In this document: piece after piece, positions 35,101 through 42,798 of the stretch
How positions within the stretch are numbered: the stretch's first letter is position 1
Layout: the number at the start of each line of letters is the position of its first letter
Assembly (NCBI RefSeq): GCF_013407925.2
Contig: NZ_CP060201.1
Location: 558,001 to 622,000 of the forward strand
DNA: 64,000 nt
Reading direction: 5' to 3'
From: Pseudomonas protegens
GTDB taxonomy: Bacteria > Pseudomonadota > Gammaproteobacteria > Pseudomonadales > Pseudomonadaceae
Notes under the pieces: generated by a model
What the model was told of the DNA's origin: nothing
Database searches by the model: none
The model's input: only the letters and a program-made list of their open reading frames with translations
Position numbers and translations under genes: made by a program

Positions 35101-35715
35101 GTGCCCCCGATCCACGACATCAACTGGCCGTTGTGGCTGTCCACCATGCTGCCCATGGCCCTGAGCGCCGGGCCCGGCAACCTGATGGTGGCCAGCTCCG
35201 GCGCCCACAGCGGGGTGCGCCGTTCCCTGCGCTTTATCCTCGGCCTCGACCTGACTTACTGGCTGCTGGCCTTGCTGGTGGGGCTGGGCCTGTACCACAG
35301 CCTGGCGGCGCAACCGCACTTGCTCTGGGGCCTGCGGCTGGCCGGCAGTCTGTACATTTTCTGGCGTGGCCTGCGCCTGTTGCTGCCACGGCGCGGCGTG
35401 CCCGGCGCAGCGACTGCTGCCTTGGGTTTTCGCGATGGCGTGCTGCTGCAACTGAGCAATGTGCAGGGCCTGGTGATGTTGCTGGTGATGTTCTCGACCT
35501 TCAGCCCAAGCACCGACGCCGGCAGCGCGGTGGTGCTGGTGCTCAGCGCCGCGCTGATCGCGGTCAATCTGTGCGGTCATCTGCTCTGGGCCAGCCTGGG
35601 TTCCAGTCTGCAAGTGCTGATACGCGACCGCCCCCGGTTGCTGGTGGCGCAAAACGCCCTGTTCGGCCTGCTGCTGATGGCGGTGGCCGTGTGGATCTTC
35701 CTGCGCGGCGCCTAG
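35101..35715 (+). CDS. LysE/RhtB family exporter
   Basis: A 204-residue inner-membrane protein with five to six hydrophobic segments and the LysE signature near the start (LPMALSAGPGNLMVASSGAHSGVRRSL). Family members export amino acids or small metabolites. Start GTG 35101 with GGAG seven bases upstream. Its stop is 11 bases from the stop of the convergent LysR gene. The preceding 300 bases (34796-35100) contain no gene or obvious signal. Confidence 0.88.
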   Translation: MPPIHDINWPLWLSTMLPMALSAGPGNLMVASSGAHSGVRRSLRFILGLDLTYWLLALLVGLGLYHSLAAQPHLLWGLRLAGSLYIFWRGLRLLLPRRGVPGAATAALGFRDGVLLQLSNVQGLVMLLVMFSTFSPSTDAGSAVVLVLSAALIAVNLCGHLLWASLGSSLQVLIRDRPRLLVAQNALFGLLLMAVAVWIFLRGA

Positions 35716-35726
35716 CTCGACCGCCC

Positions 35727-36608
35727 TCACCCGCCCTGCAGCCCGTGACGCGCCAGCAGCTCACAGAGAAACGCCACCACCCGGTCGACCCGCTCCTGGC
35801 CCTGGGTCGCCTGGTTGCGCAACAGCCAGATATCCGCGCGGTGGACCGGGGTCTTGGGCAGCACCCGGAGCAGGCCCAAGGGTTCTGCGATATAGGCCGG
35901 CAAGGCGGCAATCCCCAGCCCGGCCTGCACCGCCTTGAGCTGCGCCTCCAGATTGCCGGTGCGCATCCACAGCGGCTGGCCGCCGCTGAGCTGGTCCAGC
36001 CAGCGCGCCAGGGGCAGGTGTTCCAGGGCCTGGTTCCAGCCGATCAGCGAATGCTGGCCCAGGTCGGCCGGTTTCTCCGGGCCGCCATGGACCGAGGCGT
36101 AACCCGGTGAACAGAACAGCGCCTGGGTCAGCTCGCCGACCCGGCGCAGGGTGAAGTTGCCGGCCTCCGGCCGCTGCAGGCGCAGCAGCAGATCGCTGTG
36201 GCTCTGGGTGAGCTTGACCGAGCGCGCGGCATTGACGAAATCGAAGCTGATCTGCGGGTACTGCACGCGAAACTGCGCCAGGGCGGGGATGATCAGGTGG
36301 CTGCCCATCAGTTCCGGGCAATCAATGCGCACCACCCCCGCCATCCGCGCACCGGGCTGGGCCATGTGCCGCATCATCAGCTTGAACCGCTCTTCGGCCT
36401 CCAGGGCCATGGGCAACAAGGCGTGGCCGGCCTCGGTGAGGAAATAGCCCTGGGTGGTCTTCATGAACAACAGGGTGTTCAAGGCCTGCTCCAGCACCAG
36501 GATCTTGCGTGAAACCGTGGAGGCAGACACCTTCAGCGCCTGCCCGGCGTCGGTGATGTTGTTGGCATTGGCCACAGCGATGAAAAACCGCAGGTCGTCC
36601 CAGTTCAC
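35727..36608 (-). CDS. LysR family transcriptional regulator
   Basis: A 293-residue LysR protein: DNA-binding head (MNWDDLRFFIAVANANNITDAGQALKVSASTVSRKILVLEQALN) and an effector domain from about residue 92 (GVVRIDCPELMGSHLIIPALAQFR). It is convergent with the LysE gene and divergent from the GNAT gene at 36733; either could be its target. Start ATG 36608 (MNWDDLRFF) is fixed by the conserved N-terminal pattern. Confidence 0.9.
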   Translation of the reverse strand: MNWDDLRFFIAVANANNITDAGQALKVSASTVSRKILVLEQALNTLLFMKTTQGYFLTEAGHALLPMALEAEERFKLMMRHMAQPGARMAGVVRIDCPELMGSHLIIPALAQFRVQYPQISFDFVNAARSVKLTQSHSDLLLRLQRPEAGNFTLRRVGELTQALFCSPGYASVHGGPEKPADLGQHSLIGWNQALEHLPLARWLDQLSGGQPLWMRTGNLEAQLKAVQAGLGIAALPAYIAEPLGLLRVLPKTPVHRADIWLLRNQATQGQERVDRVVAFLCELLARHGLQGG

Positions 36609-36732
36609 GTTTACCCGACCTATCCCTGAAAACCCAGGCCCGGGATCTTATGCGATATTGCCAGCGCGGCGATCAGACTTTTCTCAGGTAAAGTGCGCCA
36701 GATCTTTACTACCCATGGATCGGGAACCGCTC

Positions 36733-37260
36733 ATGCTGGAACTGCACACCCCACGCCTGCACCTGCGCTCTTTGAGTCCCCATGACTGGGCACTGTTTCT
36801 GACCCTGCACAGCGATCCGGACAACCTGCGCTATGTCTGCGATCCGCTGTCCCGGGCCCAGATCGAGGAGCGCTTCACCTCGCGCCTGCCGCGCTGGGAC
36901 CTCGACTCGACACACTGGCTGTGCCTGGTGATCCGTGATCGCGAGAGCGGCGAGGACTTGGGCCTCACCGGTCTGAGGATCAGCGACCGGGACGCCGCCG
37001 AAGCCGAGGTCGGCTACCTGCTGGCCCCTGGTCACCAGGGCCGGGGCGTGGCCGCAGAGTCGCTGCGCGGGCTGATGGACTACGCCCGCCAGCATCTGGG
37101 CATCCAGCGCCTGGTGGCCACCGTCACCGACGGCAATGTCGCGTCCTGTCAGGTCCTGAAAAAGTGCGGTTTCGTCCTCCTGCGCCGCGACGAAGGCGCC
37201 TTCCGCCAGGGCGGCGAGGACTTCGACGACCTGATATTCAGCTGCCCGCTGACCGCCTGA
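36733..37260 (+). CDS. GNAT N-acetyltransferase, RimJ/RimL-like
   Basis: A 175-residue acetyltransferase of the ribosomal-protein/small-molecule group: LELHTPRLHLRSLSPHDWALF at the N terminus and acetyl-CoA motif YLLAPGHQGRGVAAESLRGLM, then VATVTDGNVASCQVLKKCGFVLLRR. ATG 36733 follows GGGAA by seven bases; ATG 36715 in the same frame is a second possibility. Divergent from the LysR gene. Confidence 0.87.
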   Translation: MLELHTPRLHLRSLSPHDWALFLTLHSDPDNLRYVCDPLSRAQIEERFTSRLPRWDLDSTHWLCLVIRDRESGEDLGLTGLRISDRDAAEAEVGYLLAPGHQGRGVAAESLRGLMDYARQHLGIQRLVATVTDGNVASCQVLKKCGFVLLRRDEGAFRQGGEDFDDLIFSCPLTA

Positions 37261-37306
37261 ACCCGGATCTGTCAGAACAGCCCCGCTCTTGCCGCGTGGT
37301 TTTTTC

Positions 37307-37343
37307 TTGACAGTGAAAAATCTCAACCGCTATTGTCTGACAA
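37307..37343 (+). promoter_or_regulatory. Promoter and FadR-type operator before the GntR gene
   Basis: TTGACA at 37307-37312 and TATTGT at 37331-37336 with an 18-base spacer form a good sigma-70 promoter. The perfect palindrome TTGTCTGACAA (37333-37343) overlaps the -10 box. The word GTCTGACAACCTGA (37335-37348) is repeated exactly upstream of lhgO at 38147-38160. The form TTGTC-T-GACAA fits GntR/FadR-type operators, so autoregulation is expected. Confidence 0.7.
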
Positions 37344-37369
37344 CCTGACTGCCACGGTTTTTCCTTCCC

Positions 37370-38080
37370 ATGCTCGAACTCCAGCGACCTGACTCCCTCG
37401 TTGTCCGCGTGGTCAATGCGATCCGCAGCGAGATCGATTCCGGCCGCCTGGCGCCCGAATCGCGCCTGCCCACTGAACAGCAGTTGGCCGAACAGCTGAA
37501 TGTCAGCCGTTCCGTGATTCGCGAAGCCATCGCCCAGCTCAAGGCCGACGGCGTGTTGATCGCCCGGCGTGGCCTGGGTTCGTACATTTCCAAGACCCCG
37601 GCCGGCACCGTGTTCCGTTTTCCCCAGGGCAACGGGCGCTTGCCGGACCTGGCGCAGATGTTCGAGATGCGCTTGTGGATCGAAACCCAGGCGGCGTCGA
37701 TTGCCGCCCAGCGCCGCGACGCCGCCGACCTGCAGCGGATGCAGCAGGCGCTGCAGGAAATGCACGACAAGCGCAGTGATTTCGAAGCCGCGGGGCTGGC
37801 CGACGTGGAGTTTCACCGGGCCATCGCCGAGGCGAGCAAGAACGACTACTTCGTGGCCTTCCATGATTTTCTGCGCAGCCAGTTGACCAGCGCGCGCAAG
37901 GCCGCCTGGGAGAACTCGGCGCTGCGCATGGTCGGCGGTTCCGCCGATGCCACCCAGGAACACCAGGCGCTGTACCAGGCGATTGCCGCCGGCGACCGCC
38001 AGGCCGCGGCCGGTTGCGCCGACGCCCACTTGCGCGCCGCGGCCAAGCGCCTGGGCCTGGAGTTGCCCACTACAGATTAA
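37370..38080 (+). CDS. GntR regulator of the FadR/LldR subfamily
   Basis: A 236-residue repressor with a winged helix in residues 8-75 (VVRVVNAIRSEIDSGRLAPESRLPTEQQLAEQLNVSRSVIREAIAQL) and a helical FCD ligand domain (FEMRLWIETQAASIAAQRRDAADLQRM, DVEFHRAIAEASKNDYF, EEH-like QEHQALYQAIAAGDRQAA). The His and Asp positions expected for metal and carboxylate binding are present. It is encoded directly upstream of lhgO, with matching operators before both genes, so it most likely responds to L-2-hydroxyglutarate or a related dicarboxylate. Confidence 0.87.
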   Translation: MLELQRPDSLVVRVVNAIRSEIDSGRLAPESRLPTEQQLAEQLNVSRSVIREAIAQLKADGVLIARRGLGSYISKTPAGTVFRFPQGNGRLPDLAQMFEMRLWIETQAASIAAQRRDAADLQRMQQALQEMHDKRSDFEAAGLADVEFHRAIAEASKNDYFVAFHDFLRSQLTSARKAAWENSALRMVGGSADATQEHQALYQAIAAGDRQAAAGCADAHLRAAAKRLGLELPTTD

Positions 38081-38144
38081 GAATTAACAACGGCGGCGCG
38101 CTTGAGGCTTCAAGCGTCGCACCGCGGGATTTTGTCGGATTACT

Positions 38145-38160
38145 TAGTCTGACAACCTGA
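38145..38160 (+). promoter_or_regulatory. FadR-type operator before lhgO
   Basis: TAGTCTGACAACCTGA (38145-38160) ends 42 bases before the lhgO start and repeats the 14-base word found at 37335-37348. A related half TTGTCGGA lies 13 bases upstream (38132). Probable binding site of the adjacent GntR regulator. Confidence 0.65.
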
Positions 38161-38202
38161 TAACCAGACCGAAACAGATTAGAGCCAAGGTATCCAAGAA
38201 CA

Positions 38203-39396
38203 ATGACTTACGACTTTTGCATCATCGGCGGCGGCATCGTCGGCCTGGCCACGGCGATGGAGATCCTCAAGCGCCAGCCCGGCGCTTCGCTGGTGATCCT
38301 GGAAAAGGAAAACGTCCTGGCCAAGCACCAGACCGGGCACAACAGCGGGGTGATCCACGCCGGCATCTACTACGCACCGGGCAGCCTCAAGGCCGACCTG
38401 TGCAAGCGCGGGGCCGAGGCCACCAAACAGTTCTGCCGCGAGCACGGGATCAAGTTCGAGGTCTGCGGCAAGGTGCTGGTGGCATCCAATGCCCTGGAAG
38501 TGCAGCGCATGGAAGCGCTGTACCAACGCTCGCAACAGAACGGCCTGAAGGTCGAGCGCCTGGACGCCGAGCAACTGCGCCAGCGCGAACCGAACATCGT
38601 CGGCCTCGGCGGACTGTTCCTCGACGCCACCGGCATCGTCGACTACCGCGAAGTCTGCGAAACCATGGCCCGAGTGATCCGCCGCGACGGCGGCGAGATC
38701 TGCCTCAGCCAAACCGTCACCGCGATCCAGGAAAGCGCCGACAGCGTCACCGTCAGCAGCCATGGCGGCAGCTGGCGGGCGAAGAAGCTGGTGGCCTGCG
38801 CCGGCCTGCAATCGGACCGCCTGGCGCTGATGGCCGGGGTCAGGATCGAGCACCAGATCATCCCCTTCCGTGGCGAGTACTTCCGCCTGCCGGAGGCGAA
38901 GAACAACATCGTCAATCACCTGATCTACCCGATCCCCGACCCGGAGCTGCCGTTCCTCGGGGTGCACCTGACCCGCATGATCGACGGCAGCGTCACCGTC
39001 GGCCCCAACGCGGTACTGGGCCTGGGCCGGGAGAACTACAAGAAGTTCTCCATCAACTGGCGCGACGTGGCGCAGTACGCCAGCTTTCCCGGGTTCTGGA
39101 AAACCATCTGGCAGAACCTCGGTTCCGGGACCACCGAGATGAAGAACTCGCTGTTCAAGTCCGGCTACCTGGAGCAGTGCCGCAAGTATTGCCCGTCCCT
39201 GGAAGTCTCCGACCTGCTGCCCTATGAAGCGGGGATCCGCGCCCAGGCGGTGATGCGTGACGGCAGCCTGGTGCACGACTTCCTGTTCGCCCAGACCCCG
39301 CGCATGTTGCACGTGTGCAACGCGCCCTCGCCCGCCGCCACCTCGGCGATTCCCATTGGTTCGATGATTGCCGACAAGATTTTCCAGGCCGACTGA
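38203..39396 (+). CDS. lhgO: L-2-hydroxyglutarate oxidase/dehydrogenase
   Basis: A 397-residue FAD enzyme that oxidises L-2-hydroxyglutarate to 2-oxoglutarate and feeds electrons to quinone or oxygen, attached to the inner membrane face. Recognisable blocks are the FAD site DFCIIGGGIVGLATAMEIL with the ILEKE end, HNSGVIHAGIYYAPGSLKADLC, KVLVASNALEVQRMEALYQR, FRGEYFRLPE and the tail NAPSPAATSAIPIGSMIADKI. Length is normal. It forms a unit with the upstream GntR regulator and the downstream MHS transporter. No csiD/glaH gene is in this window. Confidence 0.93.
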   Translation: MTYDFCIIGGGIVGLATAMEILKRQPGASLVILEKENVLAKHQTGHNSGVIHAGIYYAPGSLKADLCKRGAEATKQFCREHGIKFEVCGKVLVASNALEVQRMEALYQRSQQNGLKVERLDAEQLRQREPNIVGLGGLFLDATGIVDYREVCETMARVIRRDGGEICLSQTVTAIQESADSVTVSSHGGSWRAKKLVACAGLQSDRLALMAGVRIEHQIIPFRGEYFRLPEAKNNIVNHLIYPIPDPELPFLGVHLTRMIDGSVTVGPNAVLGLGRENYKKFSINWRDVAQYASFPGFWKTIWQNLGSGTTEMKNSLFKSGYLEQCRKYCPSLEVSDLLPYEAGIRAQAVMRDGSLVHDFLFAQTPRMLHVCNAPSPAATSAIPIGSMIADKIFQAD

Positions 39397-39419
39397 AACA
39401 CCGACGCGGCACGCCTGGT

Positions 39420-39443
39420 TGCACAGCGCTGCAGCGCTGTGCA
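39420..39443. promoter_or_regulatory. 24-base perfect palindrome between lhgO and the transporter
   Basis: The arms TGCACAGCGCTG and CAGCGCTGTGCA meet without a spacer, 23 bases after lhgO and 107 bases before the transporter start. It may be a protein site, or an RNA hairpin dampening readthrough. Confidence 0.5.
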
Positions 39444-39550
39444 CAGGGCCTTGTGCCGCCCAGATCCTCCTCGGCGCGCCCTTTGGGCGCACCGGGCAAG
39501 ACTCGCGTCAACTCGACAATAAATACAATGATTCATGAGGAAGTACGGAA

Positions 39551-40879
39551 ATGAGCGCAGTTGAAACCAGCAGTACTGCAGCGGAAACCCCACAACAAAC
39601 CCGGAAACGCCTGCGCAAGGTCGCGGCGGCCACCATCTTCGGCTCGATGCTGGAGTGGTACGACTTCTACCTCTACGCCACCATGGCGGCCATCGTCTTC
39701 TCGAAGATCTTCTTCGATAACAGCAACCCGAAAAGCGCCACGCTGATGGCCTTCTCGACCTTTGCCATCGGCTTTATCGCCCGGCCCTTCGGCGGCATCC
39801 TGTTCGGCTACCTGGGGGATAAGTTCGGCCGCAAGCAGGTGCTGGTGCTGACCTTCTGCCTGATGGGCGTGTGCACCGCGCTGATCGGCCTGATCCCCAG
39901 CTACGCCTCGATCGGCATCTGGGCGCCGATCCTGCTGGTGGCGATCCGCATCATCCAGGGCCTGGGCGCCGGCGCCGAACTGTCCGGCGCGGCGGTCACC
40001 TCCTATGAACACGCCAGCGAAGGCAAGCGCGGCAGCCAGGGTGCCTGGCCGGCGCTGGGGCTGAACCTGGGCCTGCTGCTGTCGTCGCTGACCATCTACC
40101 TGCTGACCATCAACGGCAACGAGTTCCTGCTGGCCGGCGGCTGGCGCATTCCGTTCGTGTGCAGCATCGTCCTGGTGGCAGTGGGCCTGTGGGTGCGCAA
40201 CAGCATTCCGGAAACCCCGGAGTTCAAGGAACTGAGCAAGGAAAGCCAGAAGGCCAAGCCCTCGCCGCTCACTGCGCTGTTCAAGAATGACCTCAAGGGC
40301 CTGGCGGTGGTGTTCTTCGTCGCCATTGGCTACAACGCCCTGAGCTACATCTTCAAGACCTTCTCCCTGGCCTACCTGACCCAGTACAAGAACGTCGATG
40401 TGCACGTCACCTCGCTGTCGGTGACCATCGCCAGCCTGATCGCCATCGTCGCCGTGCCGTTCTTCGGCTGGCTGTGCGACAAGTGGAGCAGCAAGGCGGT
40501 GCTGGTGCTCGGCGGGGTGTTTTCGCTGCTGTTCGCCTACCCGTTCCTGGCCCTGCTCAACACCGGCGACAGCCTGATGATCTACATCGCCATTGGCGTG
40601 GGCACCGGCATCCTGGCGCCCATGATGTTCGCGCCCCAGGGCTCGTTCCTCAGCCGCCAGTTCCCCACCGCCACCCGCTCCTCGGGGTTCGGCACCGGGC
40701 GCGAAATCGGCACCGCGATCGCCGGCGGCCTGGCGCCGCTGGGGGCCCTGTCCCTGGTCACCGCCTCGGCCACTCACTCCACCGACGGCGTGGTGATCAT
40801 CCTCGCCGTGGCCGCCGTGCTGGTGGTGGTGTTCGCCCTGTGCGACCAGGGCCGCAAGCACTCGGCCTTCAAGAACTGA
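39551..40879 (+). CDS. MFS transporter, metabolite:H+ symporter (MHS) family
   Basis: A 442-residue twelve-helix transporter with the MHS signatures: RKVAAATIFGSMLEWYDFYLYATMAAIVFS at the first helix, FIARPFGGILFGYLGDKFGRKQVL, and a central loop NSIPETPEFKELSKESQKAKP. Relatives carry 2-oxoglutarate, citrate, proline or shikimate. Next to lhgO and its regulator, uptake of 2-hydroxyglutarate, glutarate or 2-oxoglutarate is the best guess. Start ATG 39551 with AGGAAGTACGG just upstream. Confidence 0.87.
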   Translation: MSAVETSSTAAETPQQTRKRLRKVAAATIFGSMLEWYDFYLYATMAAIVFSKIFFDNSNPKSATLMAFSTFAIGFIARPFGGILFGYLGDKFGRKQVLVLTFCLMGVCTALIGLIPSYASIGIWAPILLVAIRIIQGLGAGAELSGAAVTSYEHASEGKRGSQGAWPALGLNLGLLLSSLTIYLLTINGNEFLLAGGWRIPFVCSIVLVAVGLWVRNSIPETPEFKELSKESQKAKPSPLTALFKNDLKGLAVVFFVAIGYNALSYIFKTFSLAYLTQYKNVDVHVTSLSVTIASLIAIVAVPFFGWLCDKWSSKAVLVLGGVFSLLFAYPFLALLNTGDSLMIYIAIGVGTGILAPMMFAPQGSFLSRQFPTATRSSGFGTGREIGTAIAGGLAPLGALSLVTASATHSTDGVVIILAVAAVLVVVFALCDQGRKHSAFKN

Positions 40880-40893
40880 CGCGGTATTCAACC

Positions 40894-40922
40894 CTCCACA
40901 GCGCCCCTGGCGGCCTGTGGAG
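40894..40922. terminator. Hairpin between the MFS and DeoR genes
   Basis: CTCCACAG (40894-40901) pairs with CTGTGGAG (40915-40922) around a 13-base loop containing a further GCC/GGC pair. It lies between convergent genes, 15 bases past the transporter stop. No T tract; probable two-way transcription end. Confidence 0.5.
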
Positions 40923-40954
40923 ATCCGGCGCCTGGCAGGTGCAGGCCCTCGGGC

Positions 40955-41737
40955 TCAGATCTGCACCACCTCGATTCCCAGGCGCCGGTAATCCTCGATG
41001 TCGCCGCTCGCCACCTGCTGTTCGGTGAGCATCCGCTGCAGGCGATTGCACGGCACCACCACAAAGGGCTCCATGGCCCCCAGCTTGTCGGCGGTGGTCA
41101 CGGCGATGACTTGCGCAGCACTGTCGAACATCGCCTGTTTGAGCGGCACTTCATCGAAATGCAACGAGCTGATGCCGATCTCCGGATGGATCGCACAGAC
41201 CCCGGTGAACATCAGGTCGGCCTTGATTCCCTGGATCATGTGCAGCGCTTGATGGCCACTGACGGACAGGGTCGCCGGGTTGAGCTGGCCACCGGCAAGG
41301 ATCACCTTGACCCCCGGGTACTCGGCCAGGGCCACGGCAATCAGCGGCGAGGCGGTGACCGCGGTCAGACGGATATCGGCCGGCAGGGACTGGGCGATAT
41401 GCAAGGTGGTGGAGCCGGAATCGAACATCACCGTCTGGCCGTCCTGCACCCATCGCACCGCATATTGCGCCAGGCGCAGCTTCGCCTCATTGATTTCGCC
41501 GACCCGGGTGAAGTAGTCCTTGCCGCTGTCCTTGGGTCGCGGCAGCGCGCCTCCGTGGACCCGCAGCACCAGGCCGGCGGCATCCAGTTCGGCCAGATCG
41601 CGGCGGATGGTGTCTTCGGACACCGCGAAGTGCCGGCTCAGCTCGGCGGCCAGGACCTTGCCGTCGCGTTCGAGTAGAAGCAGGATCTTTTGCCGACGCA
41701 GGGATGGCAGCTCGGCTACCGAATGCAGGTTTTGCAT
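40955..41737 (-). CDS. DeoR/GlpR family transcriptional regulator
   Basis: A 260-residue repressor. Residues 12-60 form the DeoR helix-turn-helix (PSLRRQKILLLLERDGKVLAAELSRHFAVSEDTIRRDLAELDAAGLV), followed by LRVHGGALP and the sugar-phosphate isomerase-like effector domain (VQDGQTVMFDSGSTTLHIAQSL, ADLMFTGVCAIHPEIGISSLHFDEVPLKQAM). Start ATG 41737 lies within a four-copy 10-bp repeat, so the protein probably controls itself. It may act on the neighbouring transporter or on a distant sugar operon; the effector is probably a phosphorylated sugar. Confidence 0.9.
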   Translation of the reverse strand: MQNLHSVAELPSLRRQKILLLLERDGKVLAAELSRHFAVSEDTIRRDLAELDAAGLVLRVHGGALPRPKDSGKDYFTRVGEINEAKLRLAQYAVRWVQDGQTVMFDSGSTTLHIAQSLPADIRLTAVTASPLIAVALAEYPGVKVILAGGQLNPATLSVSGHQALHMIQGIKADLMFTGVCAIHPEIGISSLHFDEVPLKQAMFDSAAQVIAVTTADKLGAMEPFVVVPCNRLQRMLTEQQVASGDIEDYRRLGIEVVQI

Positions 41738-41765
41738 GTTCTTGCCCGTTTTTGCGTGTTTTCGC
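41726..41765. promoter_or_regulatory. Four-copy 10-bp direct repeat, DeoR operator
   Basis: Four consecutive decamers end with the same core: caggtTTTGC, atgttCTTGC, ccgttTTTGC, gtgttTTCGC (41726-41765), consensus nnGTTTTTGC. The first covers the start codon of the DeoR gene (41735-41737) and the others run upstream. Spacing of one helical turn fits multiple monomers or a tetramer on one face of the DNA. Confidence 0.65.
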
Positions 41766-41805
41766 GAGATTAGCCAAGCCCTCTCGCGAACACAAGCCTG
41801 GGCAT

Positions 41806-42528
41806 TCAGGCGATCAATTGGGGAGCGCGCGCGTTGTACAGCGCGGCCTCGCCCAAGCGCTCGCGCACCAGCGCCTGGGCCTGGCGCGTCATCTGGTCCA
41901 GCTGCCGGTCGCGCTTTTTCTCCGCCTCCAGCATGGCCTTGCGCCCGTGCTGGGCCAGCAGGTAGGTGTGGATCTGCCGCACTTCCACCGATTGGTAGAT
42001 CGGCGCCACGTCGAGTACCGCCAGCAGGCCGTCGCTGCCATGGTCGCGGGTATTCATCAGCACCTGCGGGCCGCGGGCGCTCAGCAGTTGAAAGCCCAGG
42101 GCCTCGAAGCACGCCACTTTGGCCACGTGGCAGGCCAGCTCGGCATGGGGGTAACGCGCACGCATGGCCTCCAGCATCTGCCGGGCAATGCCCTGGCGTC
42201 GATGGCTTTGCAGCACCGCCATGTAGGCCACGGCGCAGGCCTGGGGATCGTCCTTGAGCGGCAGGTAAAGGGTGAAGCCCAGCACCTGCTCAGGGTCCTG
42301 AGTGTCGGTGGCCACCACCAGCTCGACCGCGATCCCCCGGGAACCGTCCATGGCCTGCAGGTACAGGTGCACCTCGTAGCCGACGCCGTACTGGTAAAGG
42401 TTGTACAGCGGGTTGCTGGGGGCGATGGCCAGCGCGCTGATGTCGGTGATGTAGTCCACCACCATCTGCTGGATCTGGCTCTGGATGGCTTCGGGCGGCG
42501 GGGCTTGGAACAGGGTGATGCTGGACAT
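41806..42528 (-). CDS. GNAT family N-acetyltransferase (two-part protein)
   Basis: A 240-residue protein. The acetyltransferase domain spans about residues 20-165 with AYMAVLQSHRRQGIARQMLEAM as the acetyl-CoA site and HVAKVACFEALGFQLL at the end. A helical, charged tail of about 70 residues follows (YLLAQHGRKAMLEAEKKRDRQLDQMTRQAQ), which is unusual for the family and may bind a partner. Start ATG 42528 chosen on family pattern with GGAG upstream; the longer open frame has poor codon use. Confidence 0.8.
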   Translation of the reverse strand: MSSITLFQAPPPEAIQSQIQQMVVDYITDISALAIAPSNPLYNLYQYGVGYEVHLYLQAMDGSRGIAVELVVATDTQDPEQVLGFTLYLPLKDDPQACAVAYMAVLQSHRRQGIARQMLEAMRARYPHAELACHVAKVACFEALGFQLLSARGPQVLMNTRDHGSDGLLAVLDVAPIYQSVEVRQIHTYLLAQHGRKAMLEAEKKRDRQLDQMTRQAQALVRERLGEAALYNARAPQLIA

Positions 42529-42798
42529 CGAGGCGGTGACTCCGAGGATGGGGGCAGGCCCGGGCGTGGCGGGCGGCGCCATGATAACCCGCCGCGGGCC
42601 GCTCAGGCGCAGCACCACGCCGGCGCCGCGGGCACGCGGGGTCATGGAAAATGCTGGAAATGGCTTGAACGAGAAACAGATGCCGGCCGAGCCGGCAGGT
42701 TGCGAGCGCCTCTTGGGGAGCGTCGCAACCGGCACAGGATACGGCGGCACAATGGCCGCCGCGGTGCCCCGCCCGACGAACGCGGACGGGGCCGAGGC

